Assembly (NCBI GenBank): GCA_036245805.1
Contig: BTRK01000001.1
Coordinates: 496,001 to 560,000, forward strand
Source: Pristionchus mayeri
Lineage: Eukaryota > Nematoda > Chromadorea > Rhabditida > Neodiplogasteridae
Reading direction: 5' to 3'
DNA length: 64,000 bases
The position numbers were made by a program, and so were the translations under genes. This document shows, piece after piece, positions 10,684 to 21,495 of this stretch; the stretch's first letter is position 1, and each line of letters opens with the position of its first letter. The notes under the pieces were generated by a model, which saw only the letters and a list, made by a program, of their open reading frames with translations, did not search any database and was not told the DNA's origin.

Positions 10684-12433
10684 AGAGGCAACGTGTTTTC
10701 GCTTGAGAAGGGTCACCAACGGAGAGTGATCAGTCCTAACTATCGTCTTTGTTGAATACAGGAGATGTTTCCATCTCATCACTGCTTCGTACACTGCCAA
10801 AGCCTCGGAATCAACTACATGCATACTGTGCTCAGAATCACGAAGCGCTCTTGAAAAGAATGCTAGTGGTCTTTCCAGACCATCCACTTCTCGCAACTGC
10901 GTCATCTTCTCTGGTCTCTTATACTCTCGAATCGCTACTACCTTCTTGTCATCTATCTGTATTCCACTACCTGACAATCTATGCCCAAGGTATTCCGTCT
11001 CATCGACCATGATCTTGCACTTTTTCACATTCAGAAGAAGATTATTATCTCTTAATCGATCGAGAACTTTCGCCAACACTTCCTCGTGTTCTTCCTCTGT
11101 CTCTGTGGCAATGAGTATATCGTCGATGTAAACGTGCACAACTCTTTCTCTCCCTTCCTTCTCCAATTCATCTTTCAAAACAGTGCTCATCGCTCGTTGG
11201 AAAATTGCAGGCGAGATGTTTAATCCGAATGGGAGTACCGTAAACTCGTACAATTCGCCCATGGATGCAAACGCTGTTACCTCGGAACTCTGCTTATTGA
11301 GCGGTACCTGCCAAAAACCAGATGTCAAGTCCATCACAGTGAAGAATCTTTTCCCTTGTAACGACTGAAGTATCGTTTCTATCAGGGGTAAGGGGAATGC
11401 ATCCTCCTTCGTCACGTCGTTCACTCTCCGAAAATCTATGCATATCCGAATGCTTCCATCCTTCTTCTTCACCAATACAACAGGGGATAACCAGGGAGAG
11501 TCTGATCTCCTGATCACTCCTTGTTTCATAATCTTATCTAACAATTTCCGCAATGCAGGCTTAATCGCAAACGGAACTGGCCGTTCTTTCTGCCTGATTG
11601 GAGCACTCCCTTCATTCAGTTGCACATTACACTGCACTTCTTTCATTCTGCCCAAATCATCATCATGCAACGCAAAGACATCCGCGCGTTCTCTGACGAT
11701 CTCTTCCACTCTACTACTTAACTTCCCATTCCTACAAGCTTCCAGGTTAGCTTTTATCTCATTCCAATCGCATCTTCTATCATCTCTTCTAATTGCATTC
11801 ACATCGAGAAGCTTCGACTCTTCCGCCAAAGTCTCATCCATCTGCCTCACTGGCTTCCATTCTCCTATTACATCATGAATCTCTAACATCAAATCATCTT
11901 CAGTACCATTCCACACTGGCACTTGAACTGCTGCCGCTCCACAATTTGTTCCTTCGATCACTTCCTCTCGGTCACTAATCAGTACTTTCATCCCTTCTCC
12001 AGGATATCCACCACCTACATTCACTAATCCTATTGAGTGAGGTGCAATATAGCACGTCCGAAGGACTATCGCCTTATCCACTATCTTCTTCTTCAACGAC
12101 AATTCCTCTCTCAACTCTAGTCCCATCTCTGCCAAAGCATTCTTTCCTAGCAGAATCACATCAACGTCGGTCTCTGACACATAAAATCCGACTCTACACT
12201 GCTTCCCAATCTCCATATGAACATCCAATACCACAGTTCCAATCGTCCTTATTCTCTGCCCTTGAGCACCACGCAATCTATCTCTAACATCAGGTGTCAT
12301 CACTACACCACACATCTGATCTACTAGTCGCTTATCTATCAGACTAACTTCAGCTCCCGTATCCAGAACTACTTCAACTTGAATCCCTCCAATCGTGCCT
12401 TGCACTCGCTGCGATCTCCTAATAAACAGTGGG
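10684..12433 (-). pseudogene. Gypsy pol remnant: protease, reverse transcriptase, partial RNase H
   Basis: The frame shows a retropepsin motif LDTGAEVSLI (complement of about 12340-12371), then a reverse transcriptase with DSPWLSPVVLVKKKDG, IDFRRVN, LPFGLNISPAIFQRAM and the catalytic YIDD (near 11113-11133). A stretch of RNase H follows, ending in RTDHSPL. Near 10892-10900 the thumb motif passes directly into the middle of RNase H. About 90 residues normally found there, including the connection region and the first RNase H catalytic Asp, are absent with the frame kept. Past 10684 the frame reads only through Lys/Glu/Gly microsatellite to 10387. It lies in the +1 frame relative to gag, starts just at the gag stop, and has an open overlap running back to 12690. 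Confidence 0.9.
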
Positions 12434-15025
12434 TCATCTTTCTCTGATTGCGCTGTTATCGACTGACTCGAGTCTGTTGGATTCATCCTTATCCTCAACT
12501 CCTTCTTTGTCATTGACTGGCTCGAGTCTATTGAACTTCTCTTTGTTCTCAACTCTTCCATCGTCATCAACTGCACTGGGACTGTTGAGCACCTCTTGGC
12601 TCTCATCCTCTTCTTTGCGCACACTATCAAGAGGTAGAAGTCTATCGAACTCAACATTGTTCTCACTTCTCTCATCTTCCTCGACTTCACACTTCAAAGC
12701 AATCATCATCATCGCAGCTGGACTGGGACTGTCCGTCGTTCCACTATTCGCACTATTATTCACGTTCCCTGCTTGTCTATTGAAATTCCGACTATCTTGC
12801 GACCATCTAGTATTTCCTCTTCCACGATATCCGCCACCACCACGCGCATTGCCTGGAGGCTGGTATGTTGGGGTGAACGGTGGAGGAACAGGGGGAAAGG
12901 GAGGAGGCGCTGTTCCATTAACACTAGCATTCGTCATTGTCTGATTGGGCGGGGGCGCCTTCGCCATAGGAGGGGCATTACTAACTCCACTCACTGCTCT
13001 ATTCCATACTCTCTTCGCAGGATCGAATGTAGTACACAAACGCTTAGTGTGTCCTTTCCCAAAACAATTATGGCATTCCATATTCGCGTATCTGGCTGCC
13101 TGTTCACCTCTCGAGACAACAGTAGTTGCACAATTGTGCTGCAAGTGCCCTATGCCATTACACGTACTGCACCGGCGCATCTGTCTACCATTATTACTTC
13201 CACTACCGTATCCCACCGATGGACGATATCTATTCTCATTGTGGCCGTTGTTACTCCCAAAAGCACCACTTCTATCACCCTTCTCTCTCCTCGTCACATA
13301 CTCTATCCTCTGCAGATGCTTCTTCATAGCATCATATGTGCAGTGATCATCGGACAATCTGAGCAACTCATAATACTCCTTAGTGCCTTCATATAACAAC
13401 AACAACTTTCTCCTTTTAACTTCCTCCTGCTTCTCAACACCATCATACAACTTGGAAAATAGAGACTCAAGTTCCTCACAGACTGCATCCACTCTACGAC
13501 TTCTCACTGCCAAATCGCTCGCCCTTCTCTCCAAATCTAGATCTGCATACATCGCACCTCCCTGACAACGATCAATCAACCAATCCAAGCAATCCTGTAC
13601 AGTTTTGTTCGGACCATTGTATTCATTTGGGAGTGATCTGTACTCCTGACTAGCTCTCCCTTCTAGAAACTCCAACAACAACATCTTCTTTTCCTGCTCA
13701 TTCCACTGCCCATAACGCAAAAGGAAACCACTTCTGAACACACTCCACTTATCCTTAGCACCATTCCATTTAGTCAGCTGAGGAAATTCAGAAGCGCTTC
13801 TGATAGGCATCACACTCTCACTTCTTCCATTCCCATATCCATTGGTGTACACTGGCGACACATTAGAAAACATCTCTCCATTAGCGCTTGGGAATCTCAC
13901 ATGCATGGGGCCCTGCGACGCATTCATAACCCCACTGCCATGCACCTGCGGGCTAGCACTTATCGCGTAATCACCCGTCATGTTACTATGACCCATCAAG
14001 TTTCCTTCTCCACTCGTTTCAATTCGTCTCTGCAGATTCCGCCCGCTGGACTCCTGTGACACTTGGTTAGGAGGAGCAATTACTTGATTAAGAGGAGAAC
14101 TCTCATTACTCTGATCGAATGACTCACTTCTGTTCTTTTCGATGACCAGCTTCTTGAGATAGGCCGCATTGCTCATCGCCTGCTCCCTCTCCGCTTCGCA
14201 GCTTTCCAACTGGCCGATGAGATGATCCAGGCGGGTGAGAAGTTGTTCATTGGTCGATTTCAGCTCCTCGATGGACTGATCCGATCTCTGAACAGTCTCA
14301 TCCAATTCCTTTCTCAGTCGAATTATTTCGTCGGCCATATCTACTACATCCTCTACTCCTTCTACTCGAGCTATCTCCCTCTGAACTATTCTGAACATTT
14401 CCTCCTCCATATCCATTTCGTCATCCTCATTTTCTATCACTTCTTCCACTTGCTTAACTTCTCTATCCTCACTATCCATTATTTCAGTCATGTGGTCATA
14501 ACGGGCACACATCTCTTCCAATGTTTCACAGCCAGTACTCTCAACTGCCTTTCTAACTCTATCCTCCATCGCTGCTAATTTCTCTCTAGCCTCTCCCATC
14601 TCAATTTCCAAATTGGCTCTCGACTTGTCACTCATACCCTGCCTAAGCAAGTGTTTGTCCAACTGATTCAGATCCTTATCAATCACACTCTTTCCATTAT
14701 CGAACATCTTCTCAAATTCTTCGACGGCATTTCCAGAGCCTCCCTTATCAATTTCTCTTTTCAGCAGTCTACTTCTTAACTCCTCTAAATTCATCCCTAC
14801 TCGATGCACCATATCACGTGGTTTCGTACTTTTTCCCAGCGCATTTGTCTGTGAACGAGTATTTGGACCAACCGCTTTTGCTCCTTCGAGGATAGAAGCA
14901 GAAGCCAGTGCGGCCATCATCTGCTTGCGCTCTTGTCCACTTGTCTGGCGAGGGTCGTCCTCTTTCAGTAGTTGCTCTTCTTGCTGTGCTACAATAGGCG
15001 GATTAAGCGTAACATTATTGTGCAT
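12434..15025 (-). CDS. gag: Gypsy gag polyprotein
   Basis: An open frame of about 860 residues from the first ATG (complement 15023-15025). It is open upstream to about 15125 with no earlier ATG. The N-terminal half is charged and predicted coiled-coil-like, rich in Glu, Asp and Arg. The centre (about 13.5-13.8 kb) resembles a retrotransposon capsid region. Two CCHC knuckles follow, CSTCNGIGHLQHNC and CHNCFGKGHTKRLC, both with C-x2-C-x4-H-x4-C spacing, then a Gly/Pro/Asn-rich tail and an acidic tail. The stop falls immediately before the protease, which continues in the +1 frame, so pol would need a frameshift. No internal stop is present. A 5' exon upstream is possible. Confidence 0.85.
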   Translation of the reverse strand: MHNNVTLNPPIVAQQEEQLLKEDDPRQTSGQERKQMMAALASASILEGAKAVGPNTRSQTNALGKSTKPRDMVHRVGMNLEELRSRLLKREIDKGGSGNAVEEFEKMFDNGKSVIDKDLNQLDKHLLRQGMSDKSRANLEIEMGEAREKLAAMEDRVRKAVESTGCETLEEMCARYDHMTEIMDSEDREVKQVEEVIENEDDEMDMEEEMFRIVQREIARVEGVEDVVDMADEIIRLRKELDETVQRSDQSIEELKSTNEQLLTRLDHLIGQLESCEAEREQAMSNAAYLKKLVIEKNRSESFDQSNESSPLNQVIAPPNQVSQESSGRNLQRRIETSGEGNLMGHSNMTGDYAISASPQVHGSGVMNASQGPMHVRFPSANGEMFSNVSPVYTNGYGNGRSESVMPIRSASEFPQLTKWNGAKDKWSVFRSGFLLRYGQWNEQEKKMLLLEFLEGRASQEYRSLPNEYNGPNKTVQDCLDWLIDRCQGGAMYADLDLERRASDLAVRSRRVDAVCEELESLFSKLYDGVEKQEEVKRRKLLLLYEGTKEYYELLRLSDDHCTYDAMKKHLQRIEYVTRREKGDRSGAFGSNNGHNENRYRPSVGYGSGSNNGRQMRRCSTCNGIGHLQHNCATTVVSRGEQAARYANMECHNCFGKGHTKRLCTTFDPAKRVWNRAVSGVSNAPPMAKAPPPNQTMTNASVNGTAPPPFPPVPPPFTPTYQPPGNARGGGGYRGRGNTRWSQDSRNFNRQAGNVNNSANSGTTDSPSPAAMMMIALKCEVEEDERSENNVEFDRLLPLDSVRKEEDESQEVLNSPSAVDDDGRVENKEKFNRLEPVNDKEGVEDKDESNRLESVDNSAIRER

Positions 15026-15125
15026 GCTCGCACCACCCTTATTCTCTTCACTCACATCATCATTGAGCGGTTGACTCGCATTCGAATTATCAACAGCCAC
15101 TGTTTTCTTATCACGCAGACCTCTC

Positions 15126-15632
15126 TATGTATACTCTTGAATTTTTCGACGGAAAATTTGCATTGGGTTGATAAGATTATCACTAAATTTATGATGATTA
15201 TGAGACGCCAAACTCCCAGTCCGTCGATGGAAATCGGTAATATCTCTAATTCATTTCAACTCAGTTTCCCGATTCGCTCGTGACAGGCCTGATATTGCTG
15301 AGACGTTGACGCACCTGTCCATGGCTTTAATTTTGTTTGCTGGCAATTATTATTATTTTGAGTATTGGCACACCAATTTTCCATGTTGCTACAGAAAGTA
15401 AAATACATTAGAAGGGCGGTTAGAGCGCCACCGGCCAATTTGTGTTTCTCTCACGTGTTGTATCCTTCTCCACATGCATTTTATGATTCCTCGTCGTAGT
15501 ATGTTGGATAAATAAAATATTTGTGATCTAAGTGGTACGGTGAAGTCAAATAGGTTCAGTCTCTCTCTTCTTGCCCTCATGAAGCTGGCAAGCATATTGC
15601 AGTGCTAGAGCTGAACATCTCTGTTGCAGTCG
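15126..15632. other. Upstream region of the Gypsy element
   Basis: This should hold the 5' leader and LTR of the minus-strand Gypsy element, but without a 3' LTR the boundaries cannot be drawn. A word around 15275-15296 (CTCGTGACAGGC then TGATATT) recurs near 17955-17975, which may be a scrap of the same leader. Confidence 0.35.
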
Positions 15633-15815
15633 CACAAGTTGTAAACAGGCGTGGTCTATACTTGTATTTTCCCTGTTTTACAAGTTTATTTTCATCGCTC
15701 CCGCTATGCTCAAACTGTTTTACAACTTGTATTTCTACGGTGCTTGTTTACAACTTGTAAACTTATTACTTGTAAACTATATTTAGCGTAGAGAGAGGGG
15801 AGCTTGTTTAGAACT
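15633..15815. repeat. Cluster of GTTTACAACTTG palindromic words
   Basis: About six versions of the word GTTTACAACTTG or its reverse complement occur within 180 bases (near 15634, 15675, 15715, 15745, 15767 and 15804). One is close to a full palindrome, GTTTACAACTTGTAAAC. It may be a protein-binding cluster or a decayed local repeat; the sequence does not decide. Confidence 0.6.
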
Positions 15816-16197
15816 TGTGCGCGCCCATCAGCGAAGAGAGGAACCAACTCAGCGAAGGCAGTAAATAGGTGAGCAAGGATTACTTAGGGGATGAGCGAAA
15901 TAAGAAGGGAAGCTTCTAAATTTTAAAGGGTGACGTGATTCAATTATTGAAAGTGAAATGATACAAGTTGTATTGAACAATGTGGTAAACCTAAAACGTA
16001 GAGTAATTATTTGTATTTTTTTAATCCTCAGCGAGAAGGGCTTACCGAATATGAATTGATTGAAGATGTATTGAATAGTGTATGAAAGCCTAGTGAAAAC
16101 TTAACCAAAATGATCTCGTATCATGAAATGATTTCGTATCATCGTTGCGACAAAAAAAAATCGCATCCAATACATTTGGTATTTTCGTCAGGACAAT

Positions 16198-16565
16198 GCC
16201 GCGATCCCTTCGGAGTCAACAAATTCTGCATCCACTCCGATCAGCACGGAGGTTCTGCCCATCTCTGTCGTCAATACCCCGCCTCGATGAGTGGAACATT
16301 GCAACAACCGTTCATTTCTCCCGTCGACATGTTCGAGGAACTGGCAGCGGACACAGGCAGTCACAATGTGAGCGGGAGATATGTTATTGAATGTTTTAGG
16401 TTGATTTAAAGATTTAATAGTTCTTTATTTTGAAATGTAGAACCGTTCCAGAATTTAGAACGAAAAAAGTGGAGAGGCATTGAATACTGTGACATATGAT
16501 GCATAGATCGAACTAGCAAAATCGGAAAAAAGAAAAACAATATTTTGGAATTTTAAAGGGAGACG
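16198..16565 (+). repeat. Exon-like duplicated segment, copy 1
   Basis: This shares about 340 bases with 17158-17527. The first 160 bases are open in one frame, giving a Cys/His-containing peptide that begins near RDPFGVNKFC and ends near FEELAADTG. An acceptor-like TTTTCGTCAG lies just upstream (16182-16191) and a GTGAGC donor-like site lies near 16369. The two copies differ by two 3-base indels inside this frame, which suggests past coding constraint. I do not recognise the peptide family. The remaining half is AT-rich and noncoding. Confidence 0.6.
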
Positions 16566-16763
16566 AATATGTCATCGGGAATGGCACGATCGAAGAGGAT
16601 TTCAACGCTGTTTGAAATAGGGGATACATAGATCATGAATTCCATTGAATCGATTATTTGATATTTAGTTTTCATTCAGTGAAACCACATTATTAGATGC
16701 GCACAAAATGAAGAGGCTTTTGGTTGTTGTTTAAAACCTTGGAGAACCTGGAACTAATGCCCT

Positions 16764-16992
16764 GTTAGTTCTCAGGAAATGGAAATGGAAATGACTTTAG
16801 ATTTGAATTCCCGCAATTGGGTATCTCCGTTCTCCGTGGAGCTAGAGATTTGAAATTTGAAATATAAGGTTCAGAGGGTCGAAAAGCCTTATATTCCAAA
16901 TGTCAAGTCTCTAGCTCATCAGAGAACCGAGATATGAAATTGCGGGAATTCAAATCTGAAGTCATTTCCATTTCCATTTCCTGAGAACTAAC
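16764..16992. repeat. Small palindromic element (229 bp)
   Basis: The left end GTTAGTTCTCAGG and right end CCTGAGAACTAAC are exact inverted repeats, and the match continues inward for about 100 bases (words GGAAATGGAAATG and GAATTCCCGCAATT). The spacer is about 30 bases. No target duplication is obvious. It lies between the two copies of the exon-like duplication. Confidence 0.8.
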
Positions 16993-17157
16993 ACCACATA
17001 ATTTCCGACAGTGGGCAAGTAATGGATACTGATCTACTCCATTCAGAGAGATTTTACACGTCCAAAATAACGTGCACCTTCCTCACACATTCATTGCATT
17101 TGCAATTAACTAATTAGCTGAAATTAATTAATTAATTGGCTCTTCTAACGTTCGAAA

Positions 17158-17527
17158 AATTCCGCGATCCCTTCGGAGTCAACAACTCCTGCATCCACCC
17201 CGACCACGGAGGTTCCGCCCATCTCTGTCGTCGACACCCCTCGATGAGTGGAACATTGCAACAACCGACCATTTCCCCCGTCGACATCTTCGAGGAACTG
17301 GCAGCGGACACAGGGCAGTCACAATGTGAGCGGGAGATATGTTATTGAATGATTTAGGCTAATTTAAAGATTTAATAGTTCTTGACTTTGGAATGCAGAA
17401 TCGTTCCAGAATTTAAAACGAAAAAAGTGGAGAGGCAGTGAATACTGTGTCGGACATAGACACATAGATCGAACTAGCAAAAATCGGAAAAAAATGTAAA
17501 ACAATATTTTGGAATTTTAAAGGGAGA
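17158..17527 (+). repeat. Exon-like duplicated segment, copy 2
   Basis: This is the partner of 16198-16565. The peptide frame is kept from RDPFGVNNSC to FEELAADTG with two codons fewer, but an extra G after ACACAGG shifts the downstream frame relative to copy 1. No acceptor sequence equivalent to that of copy 1 is visible directly upstream, so this copy may be incomplete. Confidence 0.6.
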
Positions 17528-18794
17528 CCTTTTAGGAGCTAAACGCATACGCCATACCCAGCTTTTAATAACCGCTAATACATTATTCGAAAGAGCTCGG
17601 CGAGGACTACCACATACTAAAAAAGCTAGAGAATCTTTTCCTACACTTTTGAGTAAAGCTACCTTAACTGTAACTTGGTTGTAAGTCACTTTCATGAGCT
17701 CTATTTTTGATATATCGATAGTGCATGAACAATTCCCTGGGGTACCTCTGAGGGCAATTTCTCTCAAAACTGCACCCGAAGCAAGATATACCCTGTTGAA
17801 GTTAAGAACTCAGGTATAGTGCCTCGCTTAACAACCTTAAGACAATTCTGGGCGGATCGAAACTTTGGGGGATCAAATAACATGCCTGCGGATGACCAAA
17901 ACCGAGGATATCTCATTTCACGATGTTGGGCAGATGGCCAGCTCTAGCTCGATTCTCTCGTGACAGGCGTGATATATTCGATAGACTTCTGCACAGATCG
18001 AGGGCGGCGATCCTGAAAGAATTTCTCACCTGCTTCTTCTAGTAGAAGAGCACATAGACGTCCTTAGTGAGCACAACGGATGGCAAATCGGCAAACCTCT
18101 CGCCCTCTCGCCGGTAAGACAGTTCGAGAGAGATAGAGAGAGAGATAGTATGTGACACGACGAGAGGCATCATTTGTCATCTCGATTGTTTTTTAAACGA
18201 GAATGGACATACCATTGACACTGTCGATATCACCAGCTCATGAGTTTTTTTTCTCGCAGCGCCAGCTCACCAGGCTCTAAGTGATTTCCAATTTCGCCAA
18301 TTTTGATCAGTTTTCAATCATTTTCGGTCACATCTGTCTATCTATCGTAATCCCGTCGTACGGCTAGTTTCAAGCACTCGCCTTGGTGATATGTTAAGTC
18401 ATTTGTTTCGCAGGAACCGGAAGTATCTACATCGTGCTAATGCAGATTAGACTCCACTTCCTGGAGAGGGAAAGCAGCAAGTTTTATACTCAGCATATTC
18501 GGTCATAGTTCGGTGCATAGTACATGCATCGATGTCAATGGACTGTGAATTTATTTTTTTAAGAAGGGCGTTCTCCCAAGCAATGGTGTGGTTGAGGACG
18601 AATCAATTCAAGACCTTCGTGCAGCCCCTGTTCACCATGTCTTACATTCTTGATATTTCGTCACATTCTCGTGATTTCAATACAATTCTGCACTTGAAAT
18701 TAATCATAACGATTCGTTTCACTTATGCCAGCCCCAATCACTCATTTCTATTGAGGTTATCATTAGAGCTCTCCCGTACCATTAGATCTATCGT
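17528..18794. other. Intergenic stretch with short purine repeats
   Basis: Contains a GAGAGATAGAGAGAGAGATAG run near 18125-18147. Minus-strand frame 17474-17767 is open for 97 codons without recognisable motifs. Nothing else is supported. Confidence 0.4.
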
Positions 18795-19113
18795 ATTCAT
18801 CAAGCTTTTTACTACTTTCGATCCACTCTCTCCTTATGATTCCCAATCGCAACTTCAATCGGGTATTAATGGGTTCTTAGAATACTGCAAAAAATGGCAG
18901 TTAGAAGTTGCTTAAAAGAAATGCAACGTATTACACATAAGCAAAAACAATCCTTGTGCTAGCTATTCCTTAATCTCTTGCAATTTTGTAGTCACTCAGT
19001 CAATCCGTGATCTAGGTGTTTTTATTGACCATCTCTTAGATTTTGACTTCCACATCCAGACTGTTTGTCACAAGGCATCATCACTAGTTTATCTACTCTT
19101 CCGTAGTATCAGC
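18795..19113 (+). pseudogene. Degraded CR1-like LINE reverse transcriptase fragment
   Basis: One frame, broken by a TAA at 18913-18915, gives words typical of the region after the catalytic YADD of CR1/Jockey-type reverse transcriptases. These are a helical segment with CKKWQLEV, then KKCNVLHISKNNP, IRDLGVFID and HIQTVCHKASSLVYLLFR. Only about 105 residues remain; the palm catalytic motifs, the endonuclease and the 3' tail are missing. It appears unrelated to the RTE-like element at 43768-46717. Confidence 0.75.
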
Positions 19114-19396
19114 TGTACAATCATTGCCCCATATATATCTTATCATCACCGTGAAACCGAACTACACCAAGTGATTGCCACTTTTTCTGAACTTCCTCAT
19201 TACCAACATTTCTATGAATTCCGGCATAGTTTACAATAATTCCCATTCCTTTTCTCAAACTCACATGCAAGAAGAAACCCCTCAATTTCTCGGTTCCTGA
19301 CCAGCGATTCTTGCGCATAAGAAGTTTATCATGCTGGACGAGAACCTTTTTGGTATCAGATTCGAATGGGAAAAACATGGAATATTACATATGAAG
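19114..19396. other. Spacer before the BEL element
   Basis: No feature recognised. It ends in the 5-bp target duplication AAAAT (19397-19401) that is repeated after the BEL element. Confidence 0.5.
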
Positions 19397-19401
19397 AAAA
19401 T

Positions 19402-20103
19402 TATAGCGAAATGTCACTTCGCTACTACAATTCATTCATAAAATAATCAAAATAAATAATCATTCCAAAAAATAATATATTCATTTTACGATTCACTCTC
19501 CATAACGCAGTCATACTGTAGCCAAGTTCGCCGCGGCCTCTCGGCGCCTTTTTTCTTCCCTTCTATTTATTTGAACTTTCCCGCGTTCCTCGAAGCCATT
19601 CCAATATGTTCCGCCTTCATGAGCGTCATAAAAACGGCCGCGACTCGCGATGATTTTCTTTTTCTGGTGAACGGATCTCGGCGAAGCTCACGTCGCTTTA
19701 CGTCCCTTTCTTTTTTTCTTCAACCATTCACTAGGCTCACTGGCCTAATTCTCATCATCATTGCATTGCTTTACTTGCGTGCGGTCACACCGTATCACTC
19801 GTTTCCTTTCACGTTCCAATTATCATCACGTTCCTTGTCAGGCAGACTACAACGGCTGCAAAGGAACTCACCACACCTCTCCACCACCGCCCACTCCACA
19901 CACACACGACCACCACGGTTGCCAAGGATCGAACCTAAGGTACCGTTCCATTCATTCCACCAATCAATATTCCCACTTCAATCCCAATTTTGACCATAGT
20001 CGTTTCTTCCATATTTCCCCTTGTAAAATAAAGTAAATAAATATATTTTATTATCACCCCTTTGCCTTTGCCTCACACCACAAAGACACGAAAATTGTCT
20101 ACA
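19402..20103 (+). repeat. BEL 5' LTR
   Basis: It runs from TATAGCGAAATG to GAAAATTGTCTACA. The usual TG...CA ends are replaced by TATAG...CTACA, still nearly inverted (TATAG against TGTAG). A polyadenylation-like AATAAA-type cluster lies near 20028-20050 (AAAATAAAGTAAATAAATA). Small open frames inside both LTRs are identical copies of each other and not genes. Confidence 0.95.
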
Positions 20104-20115
20104 TGGTGCATCGGC
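20104..20115 (+). other. Primer-binding site matching tRNA-Gly(GCC)
   Basis: TGGTGCATCGGC follows the LTR with no gap. It is complementary to the 3' end of the common animal tRNA-Gly(GCC), which ends GCCGATGCA plus the added CCA. The tRNA sequence is from general knowledge; the adjacency and TGG start are seen directly. Confidence 0.85.
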
Positions 20116-20268
20116 TTTTTTAAACAATTCTAGCCATAATTATCAAGTCCCGCGTGGCCCAAAAGCATTCTACCACCAGTCACTCCATTTTCGCTCAGAA
20201 GCATTCCCAAACCAATCACAATTGATTTTGCAATCCCTTCCTCTGTCAGCACCCGCCGCTCTCGCAAA

Positions 20269-21495
20269 ATGGGTGACGTTTTCGTGTCAGATTTCACTAA
20301 TGACTACGACAAACTCTATTCCCTTCTCGATGAGCTCAAGCCACTTTTCGACAAAATCAATCTCGAAACATCGAGACTGCCCCAGATTTCGAGTCTAAAC
20401 GATATCCAGTCACTGAGCTCCCACATGGTCACTACCATTGGTGACGCCGAAGAAATCATCACCAGTTATGCAGGAATCGCCGAGTCGATCGAAGCGAGAA
20501 TCGAAGAAATGGCCAAGAAGATCGAGAACAATGAGAAAGCTGGAAAGGAGAAGAACCATTACGACCAAGTAAAGAAGGCCGAGCATGGATCGAGCGGTCT
20601 TCCGATGGGCGCAGTCAGTTTGGCTTCTCTTCTCAAAAGTAAAGAGTCGAAATACGAAAATACCCTCACTAGATCGATACGACGCGTTCGCGCAGTGTCG
20701 ATGCTAGGAAATTTCGTTGACCAGGGCGCATCTCTCAATCAGCCTTCCCCTCAGTCTTTCGCACCTACGCCCAATCAAAACGCATTCACCGAGCAATCAT
20801 CCCCTCCCTCCCCTGTCACTCAGTCTCATCCCGCGCATGTCAGCCAGGGGGGAAATAGTAGTATCATCGACAGCCGTTCACTTACTGCTGTTGCCTTCCC
20901 GCCAGCAACCGGCACTCGGGAATCAACTCTCACTCATATTTCATCACCCAATGCAATTATTTCGTCATCGACGGAATCACCTCCCCCACTCGATTCAGTG
21001 TCGCATAGGCCTAGCCTCTCACTTCCACCCATCAGACTCGAGACTTTCGACGGCAGTGATATTACTCGATGGTCCGCCTTCAAGTATCAGATTGAGTCCC
21101 TCATTATCAACCAGCCACACTTGTCAGAAGTAGAAAAGATTTTCCACATTCGCTCTAATCTGAAAGGAGAAGCGCACTCTCTAATCGCATCACTTCCCGT
21201 TCAGCCTAGCTTCCTCACCAAAATGCTCACTAGACTAGAATCAGAATACGATCGATACGACCTCACTCAAGCTCGTCTAATGCAATCACTTCGTTCCATT
21301 CGAGCCAAATCATCCCGAGTAGACGACCAACTGTCAGCTGTCCGTGCCATGATCAACATAGCTCACTCCATTCATGGAGACTCGGGAATCAATGCTCTTT
21401 GTATGCAACAACAACTTGCCGAAAGCATCCACCCCAAGTTTATTACACTTGTCACTCGTAAAAACCTGATTCACTTGTGTCCGCTCTCGAACTAA
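20269..21495 (+). CDS. gag: BEL gag protein
   Basis: 408 residues from an ATG at 20269. The N-terminal third is helical and charged and is followed by a Ser/Pro/Gln-rich linker. The last 150 residues carry the pattern usual in BEL/Pao gag: a Pro-rich lead into LETFDGSDITRWSAFKYQ, then SEVEKIFHIRSNLKGEAHSLI. The frame closes at 21493-21495, while a continuation that looks equally typical of the same domain lies in the -1 frame, which becomes open at 21462. The A5 run at 21460-21464 marks where the frames meet. Either ribosomes shift there or one base has been lost. Confidence 0.9.
   Translation: MGDVFVSDFTNDYDKLYSLLDELKPLFDKINLETSRLPQISSLNDIQSLSSHMVTTIGDAEEIITSYAGIAESIEARIEEMAKKIENNEKAGKEKNHYDQVKKAEHGSSGLPMGAVSLASLLKSKESKYENTLTRSIRRVRAVSMLGNFVDQGASLNQPSPQSFAPTPNQNAFTEQSSPPSPVTQSHPAHVSQGGNSSIIDSRSLTAVAFPPATGTRESTLTHISSPNAIISSSTESPPPLDSVSHRPSLSLPPIRLETFDGSDITRWSAFKYQIESLIINQPHLSEVEKIFHIRSNLKGEAHSLIASLPVQPSFLTKMLTRLESEYDRYDLTQARLMQSLRSIRAKSSRVDDQLSAVRAMINIAHSIHGDSGINALCMQQQLAESIHPKFITLVTRKNLIHLCPLSN

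Larger units (their letters stand above)
10682..15110 (-). mobile_element. Ty3/Gypsy-type LTR retrotransposon, 3' end lost
   Basis: The minus strand carries gag with two CCHC zinc knuckles, then protease, reverse transcriptase and a fragment of RNase H in the order and style of Ty3/Gypsy. Integrase, polypurine tract and 3' LTR are missing because the homology stops at the polypurine tract at 10682. I could not identify a 5' LTR in 15.1-15.9 kb because there is no second LTR to compare with. The element is therefore a relic that cannot integrate on its own, although its gag frame is open. Confidence 0.9.

Noticed and set aside
10374..10691. Long Gly/Lys/Glu/Arg repeat protein on the minus strand
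   Set aside because: It is the translation of the CCCTCCTTCC tract and not a gene.
11438..14578. Plus-strand frames within the Gypsy gag and pol
   Set aside because: Antisense shadows of the real minus-strand frames.
19571..20036. Frames of 140 and 91 codons in the BEL LTRs (also 27422-27887)
   Set aside because: Identical because the LTRs are identical. They are rich in Ser, His and Thr and have no known domain.
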